From: an uncultured Coprococcus sp.
GTDB taxonomy: Bacteria > Bacillota > Clostridia > Lachnospirales > Lachnospiraceae
NCBI GenBank assembly: GCA_934247115.1
Contig: CAKQIY010000009.1
Location: 1 to 64,000 of the forward strand
Direction: 5' to 3'
DNA length: 64,000 bases
The position numbers were made by a program, and so were the translations under genes. Shown one piece after another: positions 53,988 through 62,979 of this stretch; positions within the stretch are counted from its first letter, which is position 1; every line of letters starts with the position of its first letter. The notes below the pieces were generated by a model. The model ran no database searches, was not told where the DNA came from, and saw only the letters and a list, made by a program, of their open reading frames with translations.

Positions 53988-54157
53988 TTCAGAAAAACAA
54001 GTTAAAATGTAAATAAACTTGATAAAAAGATGCGGTGACTGTTGAAACGAATGTTTTGCCCCACAGATACGTGATAATATAATGTATCTGTGGTATGATA
54101 GATAAGCATTGTCGGAGGATGGTGTGTCAGTCGTTGCAGATAAGGATATGAAGCTGG

Positions 54158-55981
54158 ATGAAGAAGATTACATTTATACATATATCTGATGTGTTGCTCG
54201 GTGCTCAGCCGGATCAGGAAAGTGCATGGAGTGATGAGAGAAAAAACGAAATATACAGGACATTTGAAGCTGTGGTAGCGAAAGCACGGGAATTGAACGT
54301 GGATTTCCTGCTGATTGCCGGCAATCTGTTCGATCACCAGCCGGCAGAGGAGGAACTTGAATGGCTGGATGGAATCCTTGGACAGCTTGGGCATACGGAA
54401 GTTATATATGCTGCAGGATTCTGTGATCACCTTGGTGGAGATGCAACATTACTTACCTACAGATTCCGTTCACGGGTGTATGTTGTAGGAAGTCCTGGTC
54501 TGGAAAGGGCTGTGGGAGAAGTGGCCTCGGGTATCAGGGATGCACGTGCGACTATGGCGTTGGATCACCTGCATTTTCCAGACAGGAATGTGGATATATA
54601 TGGAGTAAGTTTCTTTGACAGAAGAATGGACGCCAGAGTTGTAGATGATGCAGAACCATTGGACAGGGATGTGAGAAGCCTGCTGGTAGCATGCGGTGGC
54701 GACAGGAGACGGATGCCGATTGACTGGAACAGGCTCAAATGCAGTGATTTTGAGTATATTGCACTTGGTGGACATCAGAAATACCAGATGAAGGTCCCGG
54801 GAAAGGTATATTATTCAGGCAGCCCGGAGTCGGTATCAAGTGAGTCAACGGGATCTCACGGGTATATATATGGAGAACTGAGTGATGGTGGTGTAAGTGT
54901 GGAATTCGTGCCTGCAGCGGTCAGGGAATATAAAAGGATTGATTATCAGGTGGATAATCATACTAAGGATGCCGTTCTTGCAGAATCCATTGAAGAGCTG
55001 CTGAAGGTTGAGGGATGGGACAATATATATACCATCTGCCTGAAAAGAGTTGATGGCTGTGAGAAGAGCTATGATATAGGTTCCGTGCTTACCGGTTACA
55101 GGATTCTGAATATAGAGGGGGAGTGTTTTGAACGCTCAGATTACAGTGAATATTCCAAAGCCAACAGAACTACAGAACTTGGAAGACTGATCGACAGGAT
55201 GAATATGGCTGAGCTGGGCTTCCAGGATGGAATGAAGCTTGCGGTGGATATGATGATAGATGTGTCAGGTCTGTATGCAAGATCAAATAAAAAAATGAGT
55301 CAGGATATGTATCGTGATTCACTGGGACAGGTTCGAAGCATTCTGGAGGCGAAGTGCAGGGCTTATGAGTCGGACGATGCTGTACGGGAATACAGAAATC
55401 TGCGCAGTGATTATGATGTAAGCCCGGATGTATTGGATGAACTTAATTCGGTATGGGCACAGGAACGCAGAACTGAGCTGGAGATCACCACATTGCGTAA
55501 CAGGATAGATGAACTGCCAAGACAGTACAGAAGAAACAGGATCCGTGAAGGGATTAGAAAGGCTTTGATACCATTGATATCACTGGGTCTGTTGTCAGCC
55601 ATTATGTTGTCTGCGCTGGCTGCCCGTGGCAGCTTGGTTCTTTTGGATGAAAGAATAGTATATGTGATTTTGTTAATTGCTGCTACAGCGGTACTGGTAT
55701 GTTGTATGGGATATGTGTTTCCGAGACTGCGTGGGTATGAGATAAGTGGAGGAAGAAAGAAACTTAGTGCTGAGCTTGACAAAGCACACATGCAGCTCAG
55801 CGAGCTATGCGCCAAGCGTGATGAAATACATGGCCGCAGGGTAGAATTACAGACCCTTGATGGCCGAAGAAGAGACATATATGGTAAGCTTACACAGCAG
55901 GAGAAGATCCTGGATGAAAAACTTCAGGAGATCAGAGTTATGAGATGCGCGTTGGAAGAGCTGGACAGCCCCGTATCATGA
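54158..55981 (+). CDS. Membrane-anchored SbcD/Mre11-like protein with lost metal ligands
   Basis: 607 residues. The first 260 follow the YhaO/SbcD metallophosphoesterase fold, but the metal motifs are changed: SDVLLG (Leu13 where DxH has His), AGNLFD (Asn56 for Asp), AGFCDH (Phe88-Cys89 for Asn-His of GNHD), VACGGD (Cys179 for His) and GGHQK (204-208 for GHIHK). Then come coiled coil, two transmembrane helices (about 470-525) and a second coiled coil to the end. Nuclease activity is not expected. The tail resembles the central part of the YhaN-type ATPase partner without its ATPase halves. Ends 6 bp inside the convergent gene. Confidence 0.75.
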   Translation: MKKITFIHISDVLLGAQPDQESAWSDERKNEIYRTFEAVVAKARELNVDFLLIAGNLFDHQPAEEELEWLDGILGQLGHTEVIYAAGFCDHLGGDATLLTYRFRSRVYVVGSPGLERAVGEVASGIRDARATMALDHLHFPDRNVDIYGVSFFDRRMDARVVDDAEPLDRDVRSLLVACGGDRRRMPIDWNRLKCSDFEYIALGGHQKYQMKVPGKVYYSGSPESVSSESTGSHGYIYGELSDGGVSVEFVPAAVREYKRIDYQVDNHTKDAVLAESIEELLKVEGWDNIYTICLKRVDGCEKSYDIGSVLTGYRILNIEGECFERSDYSEYSKANRTTELGRLIDRMNMAELGFQDGMKLAVDMMIDVSGLYARSNKKMSQDMYRDSLGQVRSILEAKCRAYESDDAVREYRNLRSDYDVSPDVLDELNSVWAQERRTELEITTLRNRIDELPRQYRRNRIREGIRKALIPLISLGLLSAIMLSALAARGSLVLLDERIVYVILLIAATAVLVCCMGYVFPRLRGYEISGGRKKLSAELDKAHMQLSELCAKRDEIHGRRVELQTLDGRRRDIYGKLTQQEKILDEKLQEIRVMRCALEELDSPVS

Positions 55982-56923
55982 TATATGGGTCTGTTCAGCT
56001 TTTACTATGTGCCTTTCATTGCGGAAGGTCATGACAGCAACAACCTGTATGGATCCGAGTATCAGAAGAAACCCGATCATGTCCATACGAGTGAACCTTG
56101 TTCCGAGAAAAATCCACGTTAATAATGCGCTGGATACGGGTTCTACAGTCACGAACAGACTTGCCTTTACACTTCCAAGGATACTGATGCCGAGTCCGTA
56201 TATGGTGAAGGGAATAAGTGATCCTACAACAGCAACAGCCAGAGAGGCTGCTATTATTCTGGCATCCATATAAGGCAGAGAGAATGTGCGGGTGATCACT
56301 GCAAGGAATATAGCTGCGATGAGTGAAGACCAGCCTATCACATTGATCAGACCATATTCATTATAAAGCTTTTGTGGGTAAAGACAGTATATTGTAAAGC
56401 ATACTGCTGATGTGAGACCCCAGGTGAGAGCCGGTCTGGATATAGCCAGGGAATTCAGGTTTCCATGTGTGGCAATCAGGAAAATTCCAACAAATGCGCA
56501 GATTACGGATAATGCCTCATATGAATGTGGCTTTTTGCGCATAAATACCGTGGTGAAGAGCAGTATCATGATGATGTATGTGAACTGGATAACTGTGCCG
56601 GTTGCGGCATTAGAATGCTCGATGGAAGCAAAGTATGTGAACTGTACTCCCATAACACCTGCGAGTGCAAAGAATAGCATAGATATAATACTTTTAGGCT
56701 TTGACCATACGGACAAAGCCTTTTTATCTCTTTTGATGGCGGCGATGATAAGCAGTACAACGCCAGATATAAACTGACGGATTATGGAAAGCTGGACTGC
56801 ATTGACATCTGATGACTGAAAGACATACTGTCCAAGCACTCCGCTTACTCCCCACATAATCCCACATGACAGGACCAGTATGATCCCGAACCTCTGGGAA
56901 TGATTGACTTTGACTTCTGACAT
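55976..56923 (-). CDS. EamA/DMT-family transporter
   Basis: 315 residues, ten helices in two EamA repeats; the first begins GIILVLSCGIMWGVSGVLGQ and the second TWGLTSAVCFTIYCLYPQ, ending with the EP motif (VTVEPVSSALLTW). Members export amino acids and metabolites or import others; the substrate is unknown. It overlaps the pseudo-SbcD gene by 6 bp tail to tail. Confidence 0.85.
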   Translation of the reverse strand: MSEVKVNHSQRFGIILVLSCGIMWGVSGVLGQYVFQSSDVNAVQLSIIRQFISGVVLLIIAAIKRDKKALSVWSKPKSIISMLFFALAGVMGVQFTYFASIEHSNAATGTVIQFTYIIMILLFTTVFMRKKPHSYEALSVICAFVGIFLIATHGNLNSLAISRPALTWGLTSAVCFTIYCLYPQKLYNEYGLINVIGWSSLIAAIFLAVITRTFSLPYMDARIIAASLAVAVVGSLIPFTIYGLGISILGSVKASLFVTVEPVSSALLTWIFLGTRFTRMDMIGFLLILGSIQVVAVMTFRNERHIVKAEQTHIS

Positions 56924-56947
56924 AGCATCGCCTCTTCTCTAGTAAAG

Positions 56948-56960
56948 TAGTGTCGCACTA
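56948..56960. promoter_or_regulatory. Possible operator before the DMT transporter
   Basis: TAGTGTCGCACTA: arms TAGTG and CACTA around TCG, 25 bp upstream of the start codon and flanked by repeated AGTAAA/TTTACT-like bases. Confidence 0.3.
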
Positions 56961-57012
56961 AAGTACTGATAATTTAAAAGTGACATCATTTTACTACCAG
57001 AGGTACGTTTTT

Positions 57013-57636
57013 TCAATTGTTTTTTAAACAAGGTGCTTTGGTGTCGAATGCAGGATTGAATGCATAGAAATTCTTGAAGTCCAGATCATCCTTCACCGCC
57101 TCGAGGCATTCTCCGAATCTCTGGAAGTGTACGATTTCCCTTTCACGAAGGAATTTAATCGGTTCGTATACATCCGGATGGTCCTTACACAGCCTCAGGA
57201 TGTTGTCGTAGGTTGAACGGGCCTTCTGCTCGGCTGCCATATCCTCGAAGAGATCAGTAATAGGATCACCTTTGCTTTGGAACTCACATGCGTTGAATGG
57301 AACTCCGCCGGCAGACTGAGGCCATATTCCAATGGTGTGGTCGGTGTAGTATTTATCAAAGCCGGAGGCCTTGATCTCCTCGATGCTCAGATCCCTGGTG
57401 AGCTGATGTATGATGGCTCCTATCATCTCAAGGTGCCCGAGTTCCTCGGTACCGATGTCGGTGAGAGCTGCCTTAACCTTGGAATTATTCATGCCATATC
57501 TCTGTGACAGGTAGCGCATGGATGCGCCCAGTTCACCGTCGGGCCCGCCGTATTGGCTGATAATATCCTGGGCGAGCTTGGCATTGGTCTCCTTTATATT
57601 TATAGGAAACTGTAATCTTTTTTCATAAATCCACAT
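57013..57636 (-). CDS. cotJC: Spore coat protein CotJC / manganese catalase-like
   Basis: ATG at 57636 follows GGGAGGG by nine bases and overlaps the cotJB stop by one base. 207 residues with the di-manganese ferritin-like pattern: Glu in DIGTEELGHLEMIG, AAEQKARSTYDNI and REREIVHFQRFGE. In spores CotJC joins the coat with CotJA and CotJB and may remove peroxide. Normal family length. Confidence 0.93.
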   Translation of the reverse strand: MWIYEKRLQFPINIKETNAKLAQDIISQYGGPDGELGASMRYLSQRYGMNNSKVKAALTDIGTEELGHLEMIGAIIHQLTRDLSIEEIKASGFDKYYTDHTIGIWPQSAGGVPFNACEFQSKGDPITDLFEDMAAEQKARSTYDNILRLCKDHPDVYEPIKFLREREIVHFQRFGECLEAVKDDLDFKNFYAFNPAFDTKAPCLKNN

Positions 57637-57899
57637 CAGCAGTTGCCCTCCCTTTCCCATGGCCATGGATCATTGACCCATGTAAAATAATTGTCGTCAG
57701 TGACCTGGTATCTGTTTAAAGGTCCATACATGCTGGTATAATCCCTCACCGCCTGTTGTCTCATATTGCGGTAGTTCTCGTAGCTTGACAGTGCCTTCTG
57801 GCAGGAAGGATGAAGATCAAGATACAGTGCGATGTCATCGAGGGCAAAAGATACTTCGGTGATGAATCTCATCAGCTGCTTTTTGTTCATTTTGTTCAT
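57636..57899 (-). CDS. cotJB: Spore coat protein CotJB
   Basis: 87 residues: LMRFITEVSFALDDIALYLDLHPSCQKAL, and the tail GPLNRYQVTDDNYFTWVNDPWPWE typical of CotJB. ATG at 57899 overlaps the cotJA stop by 4 bp. Required with CotJA to bring CotJC into the coat. Confidence 0.93.
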   Translation of the reverse strand: MNKMNKKQLMRFITEVSFALDDIALYLDLHPSCQKALSSYENYRNMRQQAVRDYTSMYGPLNRYQVTDDNYFTWVNDPWPWEREGNC

Positions 57900-58174
57900 G
57901 ACTGTTTCCCCCTTATACCACAGAATATAAGATTGAGATCTTTGAACATTGTGCCCTCCATGAGTCCACATTTGGCATCATATAGGTTTTCAAACAACTG
58001 TTCAGGAATATAAGCCATGCCTACGGGCTGCCTGCACATATCATCAGTATGCTGCCGGTGCTCGTCTCTGTCTGATTGTCTGCTTCTTGACTGGACGGGA
58101 TATTTTACAGTTGTGCCCTGATTGTAGTAACAGCGCCCCTGACCGCCGCGGCTGCAGTTTCTGTTTGCTTCCAC
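57896..58174 (-). CDS. cotJA: Spore coat associated protein CotJA
   Basis: GTG start placed 7 bases after GGAGG. 92 residues; the conserved part is PVGMAYIPEQLFENLYDAKCGLMEGTMFKDLNLIFCG, preceded by a variable Arg/Gln-rich leader. First gene of a tightly overlapping operon. CATACTCT at 58214-58207 (minus strand) resembles a sporulation sigma-E/K -10 element, but I see no convincing -35. Confidence 0.92.
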   Translation of the reverse strand: MEANRNCSRGGQGRCYYNQGTTVKYPVQSRSRQSDRDEHRQHTDDMCRQPVGMAYIPEQLFENLYDAKCGLMEGTMFKDLNLIFCGIRGKQS

Positions 58175-58238
58175 AAAAAGCCTCCAATATATATCATTCT
58201 CAGTATAGAGTATGCGGCGGAGAGGGGAGTGTTACAGT

Positions 58239-60386
58239 TTACTGTATTCCTTTCATTGATAACTGTATACGTTTTTTGTTCAGATCGATTCCGATAACTT
58301 TGACCTGTACTATGTCGCCAACGCTCACTACATCAAGCGGATGCTTGATATATCTGTCAGACATTTCGGATATATGTACAAGCCCATCCTGATGGACACC
58401 GATATCTATAAATGCTCCGAAGTCGATGACATTTCTGACAGTTCCCTTGAGAACCATTCCCTCGGTGAGATCTTCCATCTCCAGTACATCACCTCTCAGG
58501 ATTGGCTTAGGCATCTCATCACGTGGGTCGCGGGCCGGTTTTTCGAGTTCCTTGATAATATCTGTGAGGGTTATAGTTCCGGTTCCAAGTTCATCGGCCA
58601 GCTTCCTGATGTTGCCGGCGGATTTTGACAGATCCTTGAGGCGCCCTGCAGATATATCGGATGCATTGTATCCGAGATGCTCAAGAAGGGCAGTTGCCAC
58701 ATCGTAGCTCTCAGGGTGCACGGAGGTTGCATCCAGCGGATTAGTGCCTCCACTTATCCTCATGAATCCTGCGCACTGCTCAAATGCCTTTGGGCCAAGC
58801 TTTGCAACCTTAAGAAGTTCTTTTCTTGTAGTGAATCGGCCGTTTGTCTCTCTGTATTCCACGATGTTTCTGGCCAGAGTCTTATTGATTCCGGATATAT
58901 GTTCCATGAGGGCTGCAGACGCCGTATTCAGATCTACGCCGACCTTATTTACAGAATCTTCGACAACTGCGTCAAGCGCTTCAGTCAGCTTCTTCTGGTT
59001 CATATCATGCTGATATTGACCTACGCCGATGGCCTTAGGATCAATCTTTACAAGCTCTGCAAGGGGATCCTGTACTCTTCTGGCTATAGATGCAGCGCTT
59101 CTCTGTCCCACATCAAAGTTAGGAAATTCCTCTGTTGCCAGCTTGCTGGCAGAGTATACCGATGCTCCTGCTTCATTTGTTATGACATACTGAACAGGGG
59201 TATTCAGTTCACTGATGAGCTCTGCTATGATCATTTCTGATTCACGGGATGCAGTGCCATTGCCCACGGATATCAGAGTGATGCCATACTTTTTGATCAG
59301 GGCCTTTACGATTTTCTTGGCCTCAGCGATCTTTTTCTGAGGTGCGGTAGGAAATATGACTACTGTGTCCAGTACCTTGCCGGTTGGGTCTACTACAGCG
59401 AGCTTGCAACCTGTTCTGAATGCGGGATCCCAGCCGAGGACGGTCTGCCCGGCGATAGGAGGCTGCATGAGAAGCTGCTGCAGATTCGATGCAAATACCT
59501 TGATTGCACCATCCTCAGCTGCTTCTGTGAGAAAACTGCGGATCTCCCTCTCAATGGCTGGTGCGATCAGTCTGGCGTAGCTGTCAGTTATCACATCAGA
59601 GAGTATCTGTGCTGTCTCGGCATTGCCATTCACAATTATCTGTTTTTTCAGATATGCGTTGATATCATCTACAGGCGCTTCGATCTTTACGTTTATATAT
59701 TTTTCCTTTTCACCTCTGTTAATGGCGAGGGTGCGGTAACCGGTCATTTTGGATACAGGGGCAGTGAAATCGTAGTACATCTCATAGACGGATTCGGCCT
59801 CAGAATCCTTGGCGGTGGTTACAATCACACCCTTCTGGATTGTGAGCTCTCTTATTCTGGTCCTGTATTCTGCTGTGTCGGATATATTTTCTGCAATTAT
59901 ATCCATAGCTCCTGCTATAGCCTCATCAGCGGTGTTGACATCCTTTTCTGCGGAGATATATTTCTGTGCTTCGATGTTCACAGGTGTCTGGGACATCTGC
60001 AGAATGATTATGTTGGCAAGCCCCTCGAGTCCTTTGCCCTTGGCTATGGTTGCCCTGGTTTTTCTCTTGGGTCTGTAAGGTCTGTATAGATCGTCCACAA
60101 GCACCATTGTCTCAGCAGCCTCTATCTCGGCGCGGAGTGTTTCGGTTAGTTTACCTTGTTCATCTATACTGGTGATGACCTGAGCCTTCTTGTCCTCAAG
60201 ATTACGAAGGTAGGTGAGCCTTTCGTGCAGTGTACGGAGCTGCTCATCATTCAGGGCTCCGGTGGCTTCCTTTCTGTATCTGGCGATAAATGGTATTGTG
60301 TAGCCCTCATCGATGAGGTTTACTGCTGCCTCAGTCTGGCTTGTGCGGCATCCTATCTCCTGGGAGATCTTCTTGATTATGTCCAT
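58239..60386 (-). CDS. tex: Tex-family S1 RNA-binding transcription accessory protein
   Basis: 715 residues: N-terminal Tex helical domain, YqgF/RuvX-like RNase H fold (LGWDPAFRTGCKLAVVD), helix-hairpin-helix region (DLNTASAALMEHISGINKTLARNIVEYRE), HHH_9 region and a C-terminal S1 domain (about 640-710). Ribosome site AAAGGAGTTTATAC. It binds nucleic acid during transcription and helps rescue stalled complexes. All domains are intact and full length. Confidence 0.95.
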   Translation of the reverse strand: MDIIKKISQEIGCRTSQTEAAVNLIDEGYTIPFIARYRKEATGALNDEQLRTLHERLTYLRNLEDKKAQVITSIDEQGKLTETLRAEIEAAETMVLVDDLYRPYRPKRKTRATIAKGKGLEGLANIIILQMSQTPVNIEAQKYISAEKDVNTADEAIAGAMDIIAENISDTAEYRTRIRELTIQKGVIVTTAKDSEAESVYEMYYDFTAPVSKMTGYRTLAINRGEKEKYINVKIEAPVDDINAYLKKQIIVNGNAETAQILSDVITDSYARLIAPAIEREIRSFLTEAAEDGAIKVFASNLQQLLMQPPIAGQTVLGWDPAFRTGCKLAVVDPTGKVLDTVVIFPTAPQKKIAEAKKIVKALIKKYGITLISVGNGTASRESEMIIAELISELNTPVQYVITNEAGASVYSASKLATEEFPNFDVGQRSAASIARRVQDPLAELVKIDPKAIGVGQYQHDMNQKKLTEALDAVVEDSVNKVGVDLNTASAALMEHISGINKTLARNIVEYRETNGRFTTRKELLKVAKLGPKAFEQCAGFMRISGGTNPLDATSVHPESYDVATALLEHLGYNASDISAGRLKDLSKSAGNIRKLADELGTGTITLTDIIKELEKPARDPRDEMPKPILRGDVLEMEDLTEGMVLKGTVRNVIDFGAFIDIGVHQDGLVHISEMSDRYIKHPLDVVSVGDIVQVKVIGIDLNKKRIQLSMKGIQ

Positions 60387-60552
60387 GTATAAACTCCTTT
60401 ATATATTAGTAATTTCAAATGCTAAAAATATCAGAACGATGTAAAAACTGTAAGTAGCACATCTGTAAAGTATATAAAAAATTAATAGATTATTCAAGGT
60501 CACTATGTTATACTCTGTGTAGTTGGGAGTTTGCAGACAGAAGGGAAATGCG

Positions 60553-61155
60553 ATGATGAAGCTGATGAACGAAAAGGATAAAACGGCAGAGATATCTGAT
60601 CGTGTTCAGAGAGCCATGGATATGGCAGAACGCTTCCATGAAGGGCAGAAACGACGTGGCAGAGACGGATTTGTACCTTATTATGACGAGCATATACTGG
60701 GTGTTTACAGTATATTAAAAGATGAGTGTCACATTGTTGATGAGGATGTGCTGGTAACGGCACTTCTCCACGACACAGTTGAGGATACTGATTGTACTCT
60801 GGATGATATTGAACGTGAGTTTGGCCCTGAGATAAGGGAGGAGGTCAGACTGCTGACCAGAATACAAGGGGAACCATTTTCAGTTTATGCAGGTCGTCTT
60901 TATGCGCATGCTTCTTATAGAACGGTGCTGGTCAAACTGGCGGACAGGCTGCACAATCTCAGAACTATTTCGTATATGCCTGACACGAGGTGGATACAGA
61001 AGAAGCTGAAGCAGTCTTATACGGATATACTCAATCCATTGCCGGAGGTGCTTGGAAGAATAGATGGAGAATACCGGGAACAGATCAATATTCTGGCTGA
61101 TAAGATAGAAGATCAGATATTAAAAGTACAGAGTGAGCTTAAACTCAGGCTGTAG
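60553..61155 (+). CDS. Stand-alone RelA/SpoT-type HD protein, possible small alarmone hydrolase
   Basis: ATG at 60553 follows AGAAGGGAAATGCG; ATG at 60556 is equally possible. 200 residues: RAMDMAERFHEGQKRRG, a DEHILGVYSIL helix, ALLHDTVEDTDCTLDDIEREFG with the HD pair and the ED pair, and VKLADRLHNLRTI. These are the manganese-binding and catalytic patterns of the SpoT hydrolase domain and of Mesh1. No synthetase domain, so hydrolysis of (p)ppGpp is the natural hypothesis. The usual His in 'PYxxHP' is kept as DEHI but Pro is lost. Confidence 0.78.
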   Translation: MMKLMNEKDKTAEISDRVQRAMDMAERFHEGQKRRGRDGFVPYYDEHILGVYSILKDECHIVDEDVLVTALLHDTVEDTDCTLDDIEREFGPEIREEVRLLTRIQGEPFSVYAGRLYAHASYRTVLVKLADRLHNLRTISYMPDTRWIQKKLKQSYTDILNPLPEVLGRIDGEYREQINILADKIEDQILKVQSELKLRL

Positions 61156-61170
61156 AATAACATAATTTAA

Positions 61171-61220
61171 AGAAGTGCCTGTGCGGCTGGATATAAGCTG
61201 CACAGGCACTTCTCTTTATA
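61171..61220. terminator. Bidirectional terminator
   Basis: AGAAGTGCCTGTGCGGC pairs with GCTGCACAGGCACTTCT around GGATATAA-like loop bases. Confidence 0.85.
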
Positions 61221-61260
61221 CTGGAATATATATGCATAACTTTTATAATATAGTTGCTTA

Positions 61261-61869
61261 TCAGTAAAAAATACGCGTTTCATCTATTATATTGTATGTT
61301 CCATCTGAATAATCCAGTATGATGACGTTACAGTTCTGCTGCAGGCCGCCAGACCAGAAATCCTTGAGCTCGTGGTGTTTGACATGCATCATCATTGCTT
61401 TGTTGATTGCTCCGTGTGCTACGATCATGACGCGCTCACACGTTGATGCAAGTGGCTCGATGTATTCGGTCATAAAGCGTGAAGCTCTGCCGCACAGCTC
61501 CTCAAATGTCTCACCTTTGCCGGTCGGGTGATATAGCTGGGGCTGCTTGAAAAAGTATTGGAAGTCCTGACTTTCATCTTTTAGAAGCTGGGACATATTC
61601 TGTCCTTCCCAGTCTCCAAAGCACATCTCCTTTATCAGATCATTTGTCTTTATAGGGATATCTCTGTCTCCGATGATGAGTCTGGCTGTTTCGTATGCTC
61701 GCTGGAGTGGGCTGGAGAATACCATATCAAAGTGGGTATCCCTCAGATGCTCACCGGTTATACGGGCGAGCCTGCGGCCGTTTTCGTTGAGTTCTATGTC
61801 TGTTCTTCCTTGGAGAAGTTTTTTTTCGTTCCATATCGTTTCGCCGTGCCTTACTATATATATTTCCAT
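61261..61869 (-). CDS. Histidine phosphatase family protein
   Basis: 202 residues. The RHGET motif at residue 7-11 holds the phosphorylated histidine; QGRTDIELNENGRR, SSPLQRAYETARLI and IVAHGAINKAMM supply the remaining active-site residues. Family members dephosphorylate sugar phosphates, phosphoglycerate or alpha-ribazole phosphate; the substrate is not clear. It is 26 bp downstream of ung on the same strand and may be in its transcript. Confidence 0.88.
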   Translation of the reverse strand: MEIYIVRHGETIWNEKKLLQGRTDIELNENGRRLARITGEHLRDTHFDMVFSSPLQRAYETARLIIGDRDIPIKTNDLIKEMCFGDWEGQNMSQLLKDESQDFQYFFKQPQLYHPTGKGETFEELCGRASRFMTEYIEPLASTCERVMIVAHGAINKAMMMHVKHHELKDFWSGGLQQNCNVIILDYSDGTYNIIDETRIFY

Positions 61870-61895
61870 ATGAGTACTCCATTTGATGTTGAATT

Positions 61896-62570
61896 TTAGA
61901 TGTCCTCTATCTGCCAGTCAATTGGCTCTACGCCGTGGGCAGAGAGAAAATTGTTGGTTTTGCTGAAAGGCTTGCTTCCCCAGAATCCCCTGTATACAGA
62001 TAGTGGGCTAGGATGGGCAGATTTCAGTATCAGATGGTTTGGGTTATTTAGAAATGCTGCCTTTTTCTGTGCATATGCTCCCCACAGGATAAAGACGATT
62101 GGTCTGTCCTGTTCATTGAGGATACGGATGGCGGCATCGGTGAATTGTTCCCAGCCCTTGCCCTGATGCGAGCCGGCTCTGTGGGCCTGAACAGTGAGGA
62201 CTGCGTTCAGCATGAGGACACCCTGATCGGCCCATTTTTCCAGGTAACCATTGTTTGGAATCTTGCAGCCCAGGTCATCGTGAAGTTCTTGATATATGTT
62301 GACCAGGGATGGAGGGATGGCTACTCCTGGTTTAACGCTGAAACTGAGTCCGTGTGCCTGACCTGGTTCGTGATATGGATCCTGGCCGATGATCACACAT
62401 TTGACGTGTGAAAGCGGCGTGTTGTGAAATGCGTTGAATATATCGTTGGCGGGTGGGTATACAGTCTGTGTTGCATAGGCCTGACCAACGAAATCAAACA
62501 GTTTGCGGTAATATTCTTTGCTATATTCAGGCTTCAGATAAGGCGCCCAGTCATTAGTGATAGCAGGCAT
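61896..62570 (-). CDS. ung: Uracil-DNA glycosylase, family 1
   Basis: The start at 62570 has GGAGGTTCATAT upstream. 224 residues with the water-activating loop GQDPYHEPGQAHGLSFSV, the proline-rich PPSLVNIYQEL loop, LLNAVLTV and the leucine-insertion loop HPSPLSVYRGFWGSKPFS. It removes uracil from DNA. Full length. Confidence 0.96.
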   Translation of the reverse strand: MPAITNDWAPYLKPEYSKEYYRKLFDFVGQAYATQTVYPPANDIFNAFHNTPLSHVKCVIIGQDPYHEPGQAHGLSFSVKPGVAIPPSLVNIYQELHDDLGCKIPNNGYLEKWADQGVLMLNAVLTVQAHRAGSHQGKGWEQFTDAAIRILNEQDRPIVFILWGAYAQKKAAFLNNPNHLILKSAHPSPLSVYRGFWGSKPFSKTNNFLSAHGVEPIDWQIEDI

Positions 62571-62680
62571 ATATGAACCTCCTTGTATAATTATCTTTAA
62601 TTTAGTGTTGTATCCATCAAGTATAATTATAATAGCACAAATCAAAAATAAAACAATCGGTGAACTTTTGTGGTTTTAAG

Positions 62681-62709
62681 TTGTAAGATATATTTTAGCA
62701 TGATATAAT
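62681..62709 (+). promoter_or_regulatory. Strong promoter of the small membrane protein
   Basis: TTGTAA (62681-62686), 17-bp spacer, extended -10 TGATATAAT (hexamer 62704-62709). Confidence 0.65.
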
Positions 62710-62750
62710 TGCCCTATATGAGAACTGATAATAGAAAGGGGCATATAGGC

Positions 62751-62900
62751 ATGGAGAAAGCATATAATACTATGAAGCATGTAGGAGCACTCAATATTGC
62801 ACTTGGAGTTATTGCGATAGTTACAGGTCTTGTGACAGGCATACTGATGCTTACAGCCGGAGGAAGATCCCTCAAGAACAAGAGATTCATTGTGTGGTAG
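62751..62900 (+). CDS. Small hydrophobic protein of 49 residues
   Basis: ATG at 62751 is preceded by AAAGGGG; an upstream in-frame ATG would fall on the promoter's transcription start. Sequence: short amphipathic N-terminus, one long hydrophobic helix (ALGVIAIVTGLVTGILMLTAGG) and a basic end (RSLKNKRFIVW). It has a near-consensus promoter of its own and sits 45 bp ahead of the leuA leader. Family not recognised. Membrane location is evident; function unknown. Confidence 0.6.
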   Translation: MEKAYNTMKHVGALNIALGVIAIVTGLVTGILMLTAGGRSLKNKRFIVW

Positions 62901-62943
62901 AGGCAGTATATATTAGAACATGGCCGGAAACGGTTAAAAAGGG

Positions 62944-62973
62944 TTGACATCTGACTTTGCAATGTGTTAGAGT
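62944..62973 (+). promoter_or_regulatory. Promoter of the leuA leader
   Basis: TTGACA (62944-62949), 18-bp spacer, TAGAGT (62968-62973). Confidence 0.5.
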
Positions 62974-62979
62974 CAACCT

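Noticed and set aside
58200..58235. Confident sigma-E promoter for cotJABC
   Set aside because: CATACTCT resembles a -10, but the -35 at proper spacing (GTAAC region) is too poor to annotate as a separate feature.
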